Positions 8,635-23,921 of a stretch of 64,000 nt of DNA are shown here, piece after piece. Below the pieces are notes generated by a model. It had not been told where the DNA came from and ran no database searches. It worked only from the letters and a program-made list of their open reading frames with translations. The first letter of the stretch is position 1, and every line of letters begins with the position of its first letter. Source of the DNA: Limnohabitans sp. JirII-31. Lineage in GTDB: Bacteria > Pseudomonadota > Gammaproteobacteria > Burkholderiales > Burkholderiaceae_C. Made by a program: the position numbers and the translations under genes. The stretch covers positions 186,001-250,000 of the forward strand of contig NZ_NESA01000003.1 of assembly GCF_002778315.1 (NCBI RefSeq). Reading direction: 5' to 3'.

Positions 8635-9986
8635 GAGCGAGACCTGCCTTTCAGCAAAAAAACCGGACCAAATCGCAAAGGCTCGCGTTTTGCAGCACCG
8701 TTGCGCAGGCCCCAAGCCAGTGCAGCCGACAGAGCAAACATCAGCGCTTGCATGCCAAATACGGCCGCATAGGCCGTTCGTTGTTCTCCGAGCAAGGCGT
8801 GGGCCAAGTCACTTGCCGCTGTACCCAGCAAACCACCCAAGCCAAAGGCTGCGGCCTGCGCCGCCCCCCACAAGCCCATGCGCGTCCCCTCGCGCCCGGG
8901 CCCGCCCTCACCGGCTAGACGCATCATGGTGGCAATGGCGGCGATTGAAAACGCACCGTTGGCCACTCCCAAAAACACCACATTCGCCCGCAGCGGCCAG
9001 CCCACTGCCAGGGACGAGCTGCACAAGCCCACAGTGGCCAATGCCGACAGCAGGCACCCTCCCACCATCCAATCCTGTACAGAGCCGAGTCGTCCAGCCA
9101 CCCGACGTGACCCAGCGCCCGCCACAGCCAACATGCCAATCAATACGCCCATGTGATGCCAGCCAGACAACTGCGTAGTTTGGCCCGGAGAGAACCCATG
9201 AACGGCCCCCGCAAAGGGCTCAAGAATCAGATCTTGCGCGCTGTATGCCAGCATGGACATGAACACAAACACGGTGAACCTACGCGCGGCAGGCTCACGC
9301 CACACTTCCTGCAAAGCTTGGTTGAAGTTCTGTTTTTCCACAGGCTCGCTCGCTCCATGGGGGGAGGCAGGCTGAACCGGCTCAACAGTCTTCTCCAGCC
9401 CCCACAAACAAATAGCCGTGATCAAGGCGGTCAAGACACTCAATCCCGCCGAGACTTGCAACAACACCTGTGGGCTGTAAGGATCAATCAGCTTGCCCAC
9501 CACACCCGCAGTGATGGCAAAGCCCAGAATCATCATCATCCAGACCGTGGTGGCGGCGGGTGCGCGCTGGTCTTCGGGCACTTGCTTGGCCATCAAAGCC
9601 AGTAACGACGTGCCGCAAGCGCTCACCCCTAGTCCAATCAGGCTGAAGGACAGCATGGCCAGCAAAGCGCCATACAACGGTTGCATAGCCATCCACACGG
9701 TGGCCGATGCAGCCATCACACCGCCCACGCCCAGCACCAACATCCCGCCCATCATCCACGGTGTGCAACGGCGCCCCTTGTCGGCACCAAAGCCCATGCG
9801 CGGGCGCACGATTTGCACAGCGTAATGCCAAGCCACCAAAAAACCAGGCAACAAAGCAGGCAGCGCCAGCTCGACCACCATGATGCGGTTGAGCGTGGAG
9901 GTGGTGACCACCACCACAGCCCCCAAACACGCCTGAATCAGACCCAGGCGGACGATCTGAAACCAACCGAAATACGGCGTGCTCAT
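8631..9986 (-). CDS. PucC/LhaA-family MFS protein between bchG and bchP
   Basis: This 451-aa, roughly 12-span membrane protein belongs to the PucC/BCD subgroup of the major facilitator family. It holds the position of Rhodobacter ORF428 between bchG and bchP. Members deliver bacteriochlorophyll to, or assist assembly of, antenna complexes. The near-N-terminal NRIMVVELALPALLPGFLV is the family signature also seen in the two other copies of this window (NRVMIVEL). Start ATG 9986 overlaps the bchG stop as ATGA, and its own stop overlaps the bchP start the same way. Which pigment-protein complex it serves cannot be read from the sequence. Confidence 0.9.
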   Translation of the reverse strand: MSTPYFGWFQIVRLGLIQACLGAVVVVTTSTLNRIMVVELALPALLPGFLVAWHYAVQIVRPRMGFGADKGRRCTPWMMGGMLVLGVGGVMAASATVWMAMQPLYGALLAMLSFSLIGLGVSACGTSLLALMAKQVPEDQRAPAATTVWMMMILGFAITAGVVGKLIDPYSPQVLLQVSAGLSVLTALITAICLWGLEKTVEPVQPASPHGASEPVEKQNFNQALQEVWREPAARRFTVFVFMSMLAYSAQDLILEPFAGAVHGFSPGQTTQLSGWHHMGVLIGMLAVAGAGSRRVAGRLGSVQDWMVGGCLLSALATVGLCSSSLAVGWPLRANVVFLGVANGAFSIAAIATMMRLAGEGGPGREGTRMGLWGAAQAAAFGLGGLLGTAASDLAHALLGEQRTAYAAVFGMQALMFALSAALAWGLRNGAAKREPLRFGPVFLLKGRSRS

Positions 9987-10939
9987 GCAACCTCCAGAAG
10001 TTGTTGCAAGGGTTGGAGTTGGCGCAGACCCCAAGCGCTGACCATCATGCCACTGACAAACATAGGCACCCCCAAAGCACTGACTTGCAAGGCACGCTCA
10101 ACCGGTTGTTGCATAAATTTGGCCATCAGTGGCCACTGGGCCAACGCCAGTGCCAGCACCGCAACACCATGCCAAGGCAGTTGCCAAAACCACAAAAACA
10201 GTGCTACCGCGACCTGCGCCAGCCCCATGAACACACAAGCCACACGCGCTGCGCCTACCGCGCCTAACTGCACCGGCAGTGATGCAATGCCCATGCGGCG
10301 ATCACCTTCAATGGCCTTGAAATCGTTGAGCGTCATGATGCCGTGCGCACCAATGCTGTAGAGAAGAGCCAGCGCCAAAGCATGCGGCCCCGGCCAAGCC
10401 CCCCCCAGCATCACCGCTGTTCCGGTCAACCAGGCCAGCCCTTCGTAGCTCAGCGCACAAGCCGCGTTACCCCACCAACCGTTGTTTTTCAGGCGAACAG
10501 GGGGCGCGCTGTAGGCCCACGACAAAGCAATTGCCAACCCGCAGGCGGCAAAACCCCAAGGCCCCATGAGCGTGGCCCAGAGCAAAGACAGCAGCGTCCA
10601 GCCCACGGCAATCCCCAATCCCCAGCGCCCAGGCATGCGGCCCGAAGGGATGGGCCGGTGAGGTTCGTTGATGGCGTCGACATGGCGGTCAAACCAGTCG
10701 TTGACAGCTTGGCTACTGGCACATACCAAAGGGCCTGTGAGTACAAGGCCTAACAGCAGCAAGCCCCAATGAGCACTCAGGCTCTGACCGGATGCCACCA
10801 CGCCACAAGCAAAAGCCCACATGGGCGGGAACCAGGTGATGGGCTTGAGAAGTTCGGCTACCGTGCCCAGCGTAGGGCGGGTGCGAGCTGCATCAAAAGC
10901 AAGAGGCGGGGTGTCCATATCTGCATTTTGATAGGACAT
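9983..10939 (-). CDS. bchG: Bacteriochlorophyll synthase BchG
   Basis: BchG is the UbiA-family membrane prenyltransferase that esterifies bacteriochlorophyllide a with geranylgeranyl (or phytyl) diphosphate. The 318-aa protein has NDWFDRHVDAINEPHRPIPSGR, the Asp-rich diphosphate site and the EPxRPIPSG signature of chlorophyll synthases (here quoted from NDWFDRHVDA to RPIPSG), and about eight hydrophobic spans. ATG 10939 sits inside a small palindrome next to a PpsR operator; an in-frame ATG at 10918 is a possible alternative. It heads bchG > pucC-like > bchP, perhaps with tspO. Confidence 0.96.
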   Translation of the reverse strand: MSYQNADMDTPPLAFDAARTRPTLGTVAELLKPITWFPPMWAFACGVVASGQSLSAHWGLLLLGLVLTGPLVCASSQAVNDWFDRHVDAINEPHRPIPSGRMPGRWGLGIAVGWTLLSLLWATLMGPWGFAACGLAIALSWAYSAPPVRLKNNGWWGNAACALSYEGLAWLTGTAVMLGGAWPGPHALALALLYSIGAHGIMTLNDFKAIEGDRRMGIASLPVQLGAVGAARVACVFMGLAQVAVALFLWFWQLPWHGVAVLALALAQWPLMAKFMQQPVERALQVSALGVPMFVSGMMVSAWGLRQLQPLQQLLEVA

Positions 10940-10946
10940 TTAGAAA

Positions 10947-10964
10947 TGTCAACTAGAGTTGACA
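10947..10964. promoter_or_regulatory. PpsR/CrtJ operator upstream of bchG
   Basis: TGTCAACTAGAGTTGACA is a perfect 18-base palindrome of the TGT-N12-ACA class in the 52-base gap between bchG and the ppsR stop. A second perfect palindrome, GACATTTAGAAATGTC (10935-10950), overlaps it by four bases and contains the bchG start codon. Repression of the bchG operon here is the simple reading. Confidence 0.83.
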
Positions 10965-10991
10965 CCTACGATCAAGATCAGAGAGTTCTCG

Positions 10992-12392
10992 CTAGGAGTT
11001 GTCAACTTCGACTTCGGCAACCATGCCAAATCGACGCAGCTTGACATAGAGGCTTTGGCGGGACAGACCCAACATTTCCGCCGCCGAAGCACGGTTGTTG
11101 TGGGTCAGCTCTAGGGCAGCTTCAATGCACATGCGCTCAATGGTGTCCACCGTCTCACCCACAATGTCCTTGATCGGACGGCGCCCCACCAGTTGGGACA
11201 ATTCGGCAAATGGGTTGACCAGGTTTTTCGCCATCGATGGACCTGCGGGCAGCCTACGGTCCATGTCACGCACAAAGAACGCGTACATGGGCTCGGGGTG
11301 GGCCAAATAAACGGCCGAGACCTCAACTGGCAAGGTCATTCCCGAGAGGGTTCGCACCTCGGTGGCGAAATTGCGCACAGGCAACTGCTGACGCAAACTG
11401 GTATTGAGCACCCCCCAATCCACCGCCCCCCTTATCAACCAACGCTCTAAGCTCTGCCCCACCACCTGAGAAGAAGCGGTCAGACCTAACAAGGCCATGC
11501 CTTCGTCGTTGACGCTTTTGATCGCGCCTGAGGTGTCGGTAAGCAACCAACCGTCGGGAAAATGCGCCATGGCCTCACTGAGCACCGCAGAAGAATGCGA
11601 GTCGTGGCGTAGTTCAGGGGCGGCCTCTCGGGTCACCAAGCGCACCAGAAACTGCGCCCCTCCCTCTTGGCGAAACACCGTGGCAGACACAGTCCAAGGG
11701 GCTGTCAGCCCCGCCACACGGGCGGCGCACATTTCGATGCGTCCTGTGGCCAGAGCCATGCGCAACAAAGACTGCACTTCACCCTGGCTGTCTGCTTCAA
11801 AGCATTCGCGCACGTCGCGACCGACGAGGCGCTTCCCCGCATCTTTGAGCAGCGATTGGGCGCCCAAATTGGCCTCCAACACCCTCTGGGTGTTCGCGTC
11901 GACCACCAACACAGCCTCAGGCGAGGTGTCAAACAAGACGCGATAACGCGCCTCGATATGGCGCAAGCGCAAATAGTCACGCTCCATGGATTGCTGGGTT
12001 TCTACCAAGCGACGCTGGAGTTCGGCCAGACTTTCCAAGTCACGGCCGATGGCCAACAATTGACCCGCACCCAAGGGCACCACCACGTACTGCAAGGCGA
12101 TTTCATTGCCCAAAGGGGAAATGTGATTCACATGCCGCCAGCGCATCACATTGGAGGCGTCCTGAGATTGCAGCATCTCTTGAATTTTGATGCGGCTTTC
12201 GCTGGTGACGGTGTCCATCCAGCGTCGGCCGATCCAAGCTTGGCACCCCAAGGAGGCAAGCTTGTCGCGTCCCGTCGACACGTCTTCAATCACACCTTGT
12301 GCATCCATGACCAAGGTGATGTCCGACACAACACCCAGCAATTGGGAAAAGGTTGACGGGTCCAACGAACCAAGCTTCATACTGTAAACCAT
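10992..12392 (-). CDS. ppsR: PpsR/CrtJ repressor of photosynthesis genes
   Basis: PpsR is the aerobic and light-dependent repressor of bch, crt and puc genes, binding TGT-N12-ACA pairs. The 466-aa protein has the expected PAS architecture: an N-terminal PAS-like region, a PAS domain from about residue 155 (LFDTSPEAVLVVDANTQRVL region), a further PAS from about 275 (FPDGWLLTDTSGAIKSVNDEG region), and a C-terminal Fis-type helix-turn-helix (NNRASAAEMLGLSRQSLYVK). A cysteine just before that helix-turn-helix (ERMCIEAAL) corresponds in position to the redox-active cysteine of CrtJ. The start is ATG 12392; ATG 12380 is possible. It lies downstream of the second SCHIC gene and upstream of bchG on the same strand. 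Confidence 0.95.
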   Translation of the reverse strand: MVYSMKLGSLDPSTFSQLLGVVSDITLVMDAQGVIEDVSTGRDKLASLGCQAWIGRRWMDTVTSESRIKIQEMLQSQDASNVMRWRHVNHISPLGNEIALQYVVVPLGAGQLLAIGRDLESLAELQRRLVETQQSMERDYLRLRHIEARYRVLFDTSPEAVLVVDANTQRVLEANLGAQSLLKDAGKRLVGRDVRECFEADSQGEVQSLLRMALATGRIEMCAARVAGLTAPWTVSATVFRQEGGAQFLVRLVTREAAPELRHDSHSSAVLSEAMAHFPDGWLLTDTSGAIKSVNDEGMALLGLTASSQVVGQSLERWLIRGAVDWGVLNTSLRQQLPVRNFATEVRTLSGMTLPVEVSAVYLAHPEPMYAFFVRDMDRRLPAGPSMAKNLVNPFAELSQLVGRRPIKDIVGETVDTIERMCIEAALELTHNNRASAAEMLGLSRQSLYVKLRRFGMVAEVEVDNS

Positions 12393-12414
12393 GGGTGTTC
12401 AGGTATCAGAAAGT

Positions 12415-12432
12415 TGACACTTGAATTTGTCA
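12415..12432. promoter_or_regulatory. TGACA-N8-TGTCA inverted repeat before ppsR
   Basis: The sequence TGACACTTGAATTTGTCA lies 22 bases before the ppsR start. It is an inverted repeat in the opposite sense to the normal PpsR box. On the complementary strand a copy differing at one base occurs in the crtE control region (47550-47567). Upstream on the ppsR strand, TTGACC and TATACT with a 19-base spacer could form a weak promoter, which would put this repeat at or after the transcription start. Autoregulation of ppsR is inference. Confidence 0.5.
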
Positions 12433-12510
12433 TGTAAGTATAGGCTTATAAAGTGCCTTATGGTCAACCGCGTTGGATTTGAAATACAAATAAATACAAG
12501 TTGCACTTCA

Positions 12511-13317
12511 TCACACCTTGAAAGAGGCTAAATGCATGCATTGCGTGATCCATTTCACGGCTGTAGGTGCATCTTCGGCCACCACGTCTGCGGCAATTGA
12601 CTTCAAGCGGGCAGGTTCGCGCATGGCCATGGGGCCGCCCAAAAACATACGCATACTCGGGTTCAACGAACAGTCCTTGAGTTGCGGCAACAAAGCGGCC
12701 AAGGTGCCCAAATGTCGATCGGTGCTGACGGACACCCCCACCGCATCAAACCAATCGGACTGAAACAGACGCTTGAATTCAGCCACATCCTGGGGTACAC
12801 CCAAAGTCACCGCCCAACCCTCAAGCTTGAAAAATTCGCTCAGCATGAACAAGCCCATGCTGTGCTGGGCCCCAGGCTCGGTCAACAAAAGCACGCTCCA
12901 GCCATGACGCTGAGGCGATGCCTCTTGCAAAAACTCGGCGCTGAAGTCATGCAACAGCTGTTGCAAATGCGTTGAAACGATGGTCGTCATCGCAAAATCC
13001 AATCGGTCCGCTGTCCACCATTCACCGATCAAACGGGCGCACGGGGTAATGCCCCGCACATAGATATCAGCCAGCGATTGCCCCTGCCTTTGCCAGCCAA
13101 ACACCACCTGTCGTGCCGCATCCAAGCCCTGCAAACAGGCTTGCGCCAAGAGATGAACCTGCGCCCCATCCAGCGCCAATTTGCCGTTGAAAGATGTGCC
13201 TCCTACCAAGCGCGGACCTATCGGCACGTCTCTTCGTAACGCTTCAGGCAAGTGAGCGGTCAACCCAGGCTCCAAGACTGTGGGCTGTGCGCTGTCGAAA
13301 TTGAATTGCTGAGCCAT
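12511..13317 (-). CDS. Second SCHIC/B12-domain regulator of the PpaA/AerR type
   Basis: This 268-aa soluble protein has the same two-part plan as the ppaA-like gene at 5843-6676: a helical cap with GEWWTADRLDFAMTTIV (about 98-114) followed by a Rossmann-like cobalamin fold. GAQHSMG keeps the histidine (His152) and glycine of the B12 motif, and MFLGGPMAM is the late glycine motif. Overall it is clearly diverged from the first copy. It sits 118 bases upstream of ppsR on the same strand and diverges from bchF. The ATG 13317 start was chosen over a TTG at 13329. A role as a PpsR partner (AerR-like) is inferred from domain and position. Confidence 0.83.
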   Translation of the reverse strand: MAQQFNFDSAQPTVLEPGLTAHLPEALRRDVPIGPRLVGGTSFNGKLALDGAQVHLLAQACLQGLDAARQVVFGWQRQGQSLADIYVRGITPCARLIGEWWTADRLDFAMTTIVSTHLQQLLHDFSAEFLQEASPQRHGWSVLLLTEPGAQHSMGLFMLSEFFKLEGWAVTLGVPQDVAEFKRLFQSDWFDAVGVSVSTDRHLGTLAALLPQLKDCSLNPSMRMFLGGPMAMREPARLKSIAADVVAEDAPTAVKWITQCMHLASFKV

Positions 13318-13464
13318 GACAAACACCAATCATGAAAGGGATACACCAGCGGCAGGCTCCAACCGATCAGAGTACGCGTCGCAAGAGTCATATCCAGCAA
13401 GGCAAGCAATGCCTTAACCAAATACATGCTGAAGTTTGATTTGATTCTTCTCATTTCTATTTGG

Positions 13465-13480
13465 TGTAAACCCTAAAACA
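13465..13480. promoter_or_regulatory. TGT-N10-ACA half-operator beside the bchF box
   Basis: GTGT-N10-ACAC lies 9 bases before the full PpsR box of bchF. The spacing is two bases shorter than the PpsR consensus. PpsR often binds two sites cooperatively, so this could be the second one, or a chance match. It lies between the divergent second SCHIC gene and bchF. Confidence 0.4.
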
Positions 13481-13489
13481 CTAAATTAA

Positions 13490-13507
13490 TGTCAATTTAT
13501 GTTGACA
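13490..13507. promoter_or_regulatory. PpsR/CrtJ operator upstream of bchF
   Basis: TGTCAATTTATGTTGACA fits TGT-N12-ACA with five-base arms TGTCA/TGACA. It lies 56 bases before the chosen bchF start and argues against an earlier in-frame ATG at 13489, which would place the operator inside the coding region. It is the only strong operator before the long + strand run bchF to crtB. Confidence 0.82.
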
Positions 13508-13563
13508 CACTGCATATCGAGGCATACATTCTTTCCAAAGATAGCCATCAGACAAGGTATTGC

Positions 13564-15344
<1,781 letters not shown>

Positions 15345-15361
15345 AAGCGCAGGAACACACC

Positions 15362-16964
15362 ATGCAACTGACGCTCTGGACATATGAAGGCCCACCCCAC
15401 GTGGGCGCGATGCGCGTGGCCACCGCCATGCGCGATGTGCACTACGTGCTGCACGCGCCGCAAGGCGACACCTACGCCGACTTGCTGTTCACCATGATTG
15501 AGCGGCTGCCACGCCGCCCGCCCGTGACCTACACCACATTTCAGGCGCGTGACCTCGGGGGAGACACCGCCGAACTCTTCAAAGACGCCGCCCGAAAGGC
15601 CGTGGCACGCTTCAAGCCTGCGGCCATGCTGGTGGGCTCGTCTTGCACCGCCGAGCTGATCCAAGACGACCCGGGTGGCTTGGCCCAGGCACTGCAACTG
15701 CCCATTCCCGTGGTGGCGCTGGAGCTGCCTTCTTACCAGCGCAAAGAAAACTGGGGTGCGAGCGAAACCTTCTACCAACTCTGCCGGCACCTGGTGCACA
15801 AGCCCACCGAGCGTCAGCCCAAGGCCCGGCCCAGCTGCAACATCTTGGGCCCCAGCGCTCTGGGGTTTCGCCACCGTGACGATGTCAAAGAAATCACCCA
15901 GCTGCTCAACCAGCTCGGTGTCGATGTGTCTGTGGTGGCACCGCTCAACGCCAGCGTGGCCGACATCCAGCAATTGGCCAATGCCGATTTCAACGTGGTG
16001 CTCTACCCTGAGATCGGCCTCAGCGCCGCGCAGTGGTTGCAGCGTCAGTTTGACCAGTCCTTCACCAAAACCGTGCCCTTGGGCAGCCGCGCCACCCGCG
16101 ACTTCATCGCCGAGGTCTGCGCCCTCACAGGCTTGGCCCAGCCCACCCACGACCCCGACAACGCACACGCCACGTGGTACGCCAAGTCTGTGGACTCCAC
16201 CTACCTCACCGGCAAGCGCGTGTACATCTTTGGCGACGCCACGCATGCCGTTGCGGCGGCGCGCATTGCCAGCCAAGAAATGGGCTTTGAGGTGGTGGGC
16301 TTGGGCACCTACAGCCGCGAATTCGCACGCGAGGTGCGCGACTGCGCCAAGGCACTGGGCATCGAGGCGCTGATCACCGACGACTACCTCGAAGTCGAAG
16401 ACCAAATTCAAGCGCTGCAACCCGAGCTGATTTTGGGCACACAAATGGAGCGCCACATCGCCAAGCGCCAAGGCATTCCATGTGCGGTGATTTCGGCCCC
16501 CGTGCACGTGCAAGACTTCCCGGCACGCTACGCACCGCAAATGGGTTTTGAAGGTGCCAATGTGTTGTTTGACACCTGGGTCCACCCCCTGATGATGGGC
16601 CTGGAAGAACACCTGATCGGCATGTTCCGCGAAGACTTTGAGTTCCACGCCGGCGCTGCCCCCTCGCACCTGGGCAGCACCCGCCCCGCAGCAGACATCA
16701 GCGCTGCCCAACCCGCTTCACCCCAAACACCCGCAGCGCTGACGCCCAGCGAACCCAGCACGCCCAAGCCACCCAGCTCGCCAACCAGCTCACCTGCCAG
16801 TGCCCTGCCCACCCAAGCAGCTTCTAACCAAGCCACCTGGAGCATCGAGGCCGAGAAGGAGCTGGGAAAAATTCCGTTCTTTGTGCGCGGCAAAGCGCGT
16901 CGCAACACCGAACGATTCGCCCAGGACCTGGGTGTTGCCACCATCACCGTGGAGACGCTCTACG

Positions 16965-16990
<26 letters not shown>
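15362..16990 (+). CDS. bchB: Dark-operative protochlorophyllide reductase subunit BchB
   Basis: BchB forms the catalytic alpha2beta2-type core with BchN and holds the substrate pocket. Asp36 (in [10 protein letters not shown]), the unusual aspartate ligand of the NB cluster, and Cys95 (VGSSCTAEL) sit at exactly the positions known from Rhodobacter. At 542 aa it is on the long side because of an Ala/Pro/Ser/Thr-rich linker (about residues 430-485) before the C-terminal PCP-reductase domain ([14 protein letters not shown]). Its last 26 bases overlap the chosen bchH start, so the two are translationally coupled. Confidence 0.97.
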
Positions 16991-21706
<4,716 letters not shown>

Positions 21707-21729
21707 AATTCGTCCATGAGAAACACACC

Positions 21730-22437
21730 ATGAACACCACCGCCTACGAACAACGTCGCAGCCAAATCGAACACTACTTCGACCGCACAGCCGCCGACGC
21801 CTGGGCCCGCCTGACGTCGAACGAGCCTGTGGGGCGCATCCGTGCCACCGTGCGCGCCGGGCGCGACACCATGCGCGAAACACTGCTGTCGTGGCTGCCG
21901 CAAGACATGCACGGCCTGCGTGTGCTCGATGCCGGTTGCGGCACTGGCGCGCTGGCCCTGCAAGCTGCGCTGCGCGGTGCTGAGGTGGTGGCCATCGACC
22001 TGTCGCCCACGCTGGTCAAGCTGGCCGCCGAGCGCATGGCCGCCGAGCACCCGCACCTGCCCGGCTCGGTGCAGTTTTTGTCGGGCGACATGCTCAGCCC
22101 TGAGCTGGGCGAGTTTGACCACGTGGTGTGCATGGACTCGCTCATCCATTACGACAGCGACCAAATTGCCCAAGCCCTGGCGGGCTTGGCGCAACGCACA
22201 CGCACCTCCATGGCCTTCACCTTCGCGCCACGCACGCCGCTGTTGGCCTTGATGCACCGCGCAGGCCGACTGTTTCCGCGCAGCGACCGCTCGCCGTCGC
22301 TGTCGCCAGTGGCGCATGCCGACTTACTGCATCGCATGCAAGGTCACACCCATTTGCACCACTGGCAAGGCGCACGCATGCAGCGCGTGGCCCGTGGTTT
22401 TTACACCTCACAAGCGTGGGAGTGGACACGTTCATGA
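21730..22437 (+). CDS. bchM: Mg-protoporphyrin IX O-methyltransferase BchM
   Basis: BchM methylates the C13 propionate of Mg-protoporphyrin IX using S-adenosylmethionine, giving the substrate of AcsF. The 235-aa protein has the class I SAM motif VLDAGCGTGALALQA near residue 60, HVVCMDSLIHYD as motif II region, and FAPRTPLLA typical of BchM. It begins 23 bases after bchL, and its stop overlaps the lhaA start as ATGA. Confidence 0.95.
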   Translation: MNTTAYEQRRSQIEHYFDRTAADAWARLTSNEPVGRIRATVRAGRDTMRETLLSWLPQDMHGLRVLDAGCGTGALALQAALRGAEVVAIDLSPTLVKLAAERMAAEHPHLPGSVQFLSGDMLSPELGEFDHVVCMDSLIHYDSDQIAQALAGLAQRTRTSMAFTFAPRTPLLALMHRAGRLFPRSDRSPSLSPVAHADLLHRMQGHTHLHHWQGARMQRVARGFYTSQAWEWTRS

Positions 22438-23894
22438 AACTGCACATCCCGGTCCCCCGCTGGCTCAGCGCCTACGGCACACGCTTCATGCCGTTTGCCG
22501 ATGCCGCCTCGCCTGAACTGCCCATGGCGCGCTTGCTGCGCCTGTCGTTGTTCCAAGTGGCGATTGGTATGGTCACCGCGCTGCTGGTGGGCACGCTCAA
22601 CCGGGTGATGATTGTGGAATTGCAAGTGCCCGCCTGGTGGGTGGCACTGGCAGTGGCCATCCCCATGGTGTTTGCCCCGCTGCGCACACTGATTGGCTAC
22701 GGCAGCGACACACACCCCTCGGCGCTGGGCTTGCGCCGCATTCCCTACCTGTGGACGGGCACGCTGCTGCTGTTTGGTGGCCTGTCCATCATGCCGTTTG
22801 CCTTGCTGCTGCTGTCTGAGCCCGAGAGCGCCAACCTGTGGGTGGGGCAAATTGGCGCATGCCTGGCCTTTGTGCTGGTGGGTGCGGGCATCCAGGTCAC
22901 CCAAACCGCGGGCATGGCGCTGGCGCACGACCTGGCCAGCGACGACAAACGCCCCCGCGTGGTGGCCTTGCTCTACAGCATGCTGCTGGTGGGCATGATC
23001 GTCAGCAGCACCGTGTTTGGTTGGGTGCTCCATGACTTCAGCCCGCAAAAACTGATCCAGCTGGTACAGGGCTGCGCGGTGATGGTGGCGGTGATGAACC
23101 TCGCTTCGCTTTGGAAGCAAGAGGCCCGCAGTGCCAAGCGTGGACAACGCGAAGCCGGTGGCTTTGCCAACAGCTGGCGCGATCTGATGGCCCAGCCACA
23201 GATGCGCCGCTTCTTGTGGACCCTGGCCTTGGGCACCTTCGCTTTCAACATGCAAGACATCGTGCTCGAGCCCTATGCGGCCGAAATTCTGAAGCTCGAT
23301 GTGGGCATGACCAGCGCCTTGACGGCGCTGAGCGCGGGCGGGGCCTTGTTGGCTTTTCTCTTGTCGGCGCGTTGGCTTGTCGGTGGCTTGCATGCCTGCC
23401 GCTTGGCAAGCTTAGGCATTGTGTTGGGCTTGCCCGCGTTTGCCATGGTGATTTTTTCGGGTCCGCTGCAGGCGGCTTGGATGTTCCGCATCGGCGTGGG
23501 CCTGATTGGTTTCAGCGGCGGTCTGTTTTCGGTGGGCATGCTGGTCACCGCGATGGGCATGGCGCAAGACGGCAGCCCGCTCGGTCACTTGGCCGGTTTG
23601 GTCATGGGCACTTGGGGTGCCGTGCAAGCCACCAGCGCCGGTGCGGCCATGGCGTTCGGTGGCGCGCTGCGTGACGGGGTCTCGGTACTGGCCATGTCGG
23701 GCGCGTTGGGTGAGGTGCTGGTCACCCCCATCACCGCCTACAGCTTCGTCTACCACTTTGAAATGTATTTGTTGTTTGTCGTGCTGGTGGCGCTGGGCCC
23801 CATGTTGCGCGCCAGCCGTTTGGCCGCCCGCGATCAAGCCCAAAACCCCGGTCAACCCGTCACCCCTTTTGGTTTGGCACAACTGCCGGGCTGA
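22434..23894 (+). CDS. lhaA: LhaA, PucC-family LH1 assembly protein
   Basis: This 486-aa membrane protein (about 12 spans) is the PucC-family member found just before puhA, called LhaA in Rhodobacter, where it is needed for LH1 assembly. It shares the RFMPFADAASPELPMARLLRLSLFQ / GTLNRVMIVELQVPAWWV pattern (quoted in part) with the pucC copy at 31317-32714. The start is ATG 22434, overlapping the bchM stop as ATGA. A long upstream extension of the frame lies inside bchM and is not real. Confidence 0.93.
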   Translation: MKLHIPVPRWLSAYGTRFMPFADAASPELPMARLLRLSLFQVAIGMVTALLVGTLNRVMIVELQVPAWWVALAVAIPMVFAPLRTLIGYGSDTHPSALGLRRIPYLWTGTLLLFGGLSIMPFALLLLSEPESANLWVGQIGACLAFVLVGAGIQVTQTAGMALAHDLASDDKRPRVVALLYSMLLVGMIVSSTVFGWVLHDFSPQKLIQLVQGCAVMVAVMNLASLWKQEARSAKRGQREAGGFANSWRDLMAQPQMRRFLWTLALGTFAFNMQDIVLEPYAAEILKLDVGMTSALTALSAGGALLAFLLSARWLVGGLHACRLASLGIVLGLPAFAMVIFSGPLQAAWMFRIGVGLIGFSGGLFSVGMLVTAMGMAQDGSPLGHLAGLVMGTWGAVQATSAGAAMAFGGALRDGVSVLAMSGALGEVLVTPITAYSFVYHFEMYLLFVVLVALGPMLRASRLAARDQAQNPGQPVTPFGLAQLPG

Positions 23895-23921
23895 TGCAAT
23901 GATTTTTTGAAGGAGACAGCC

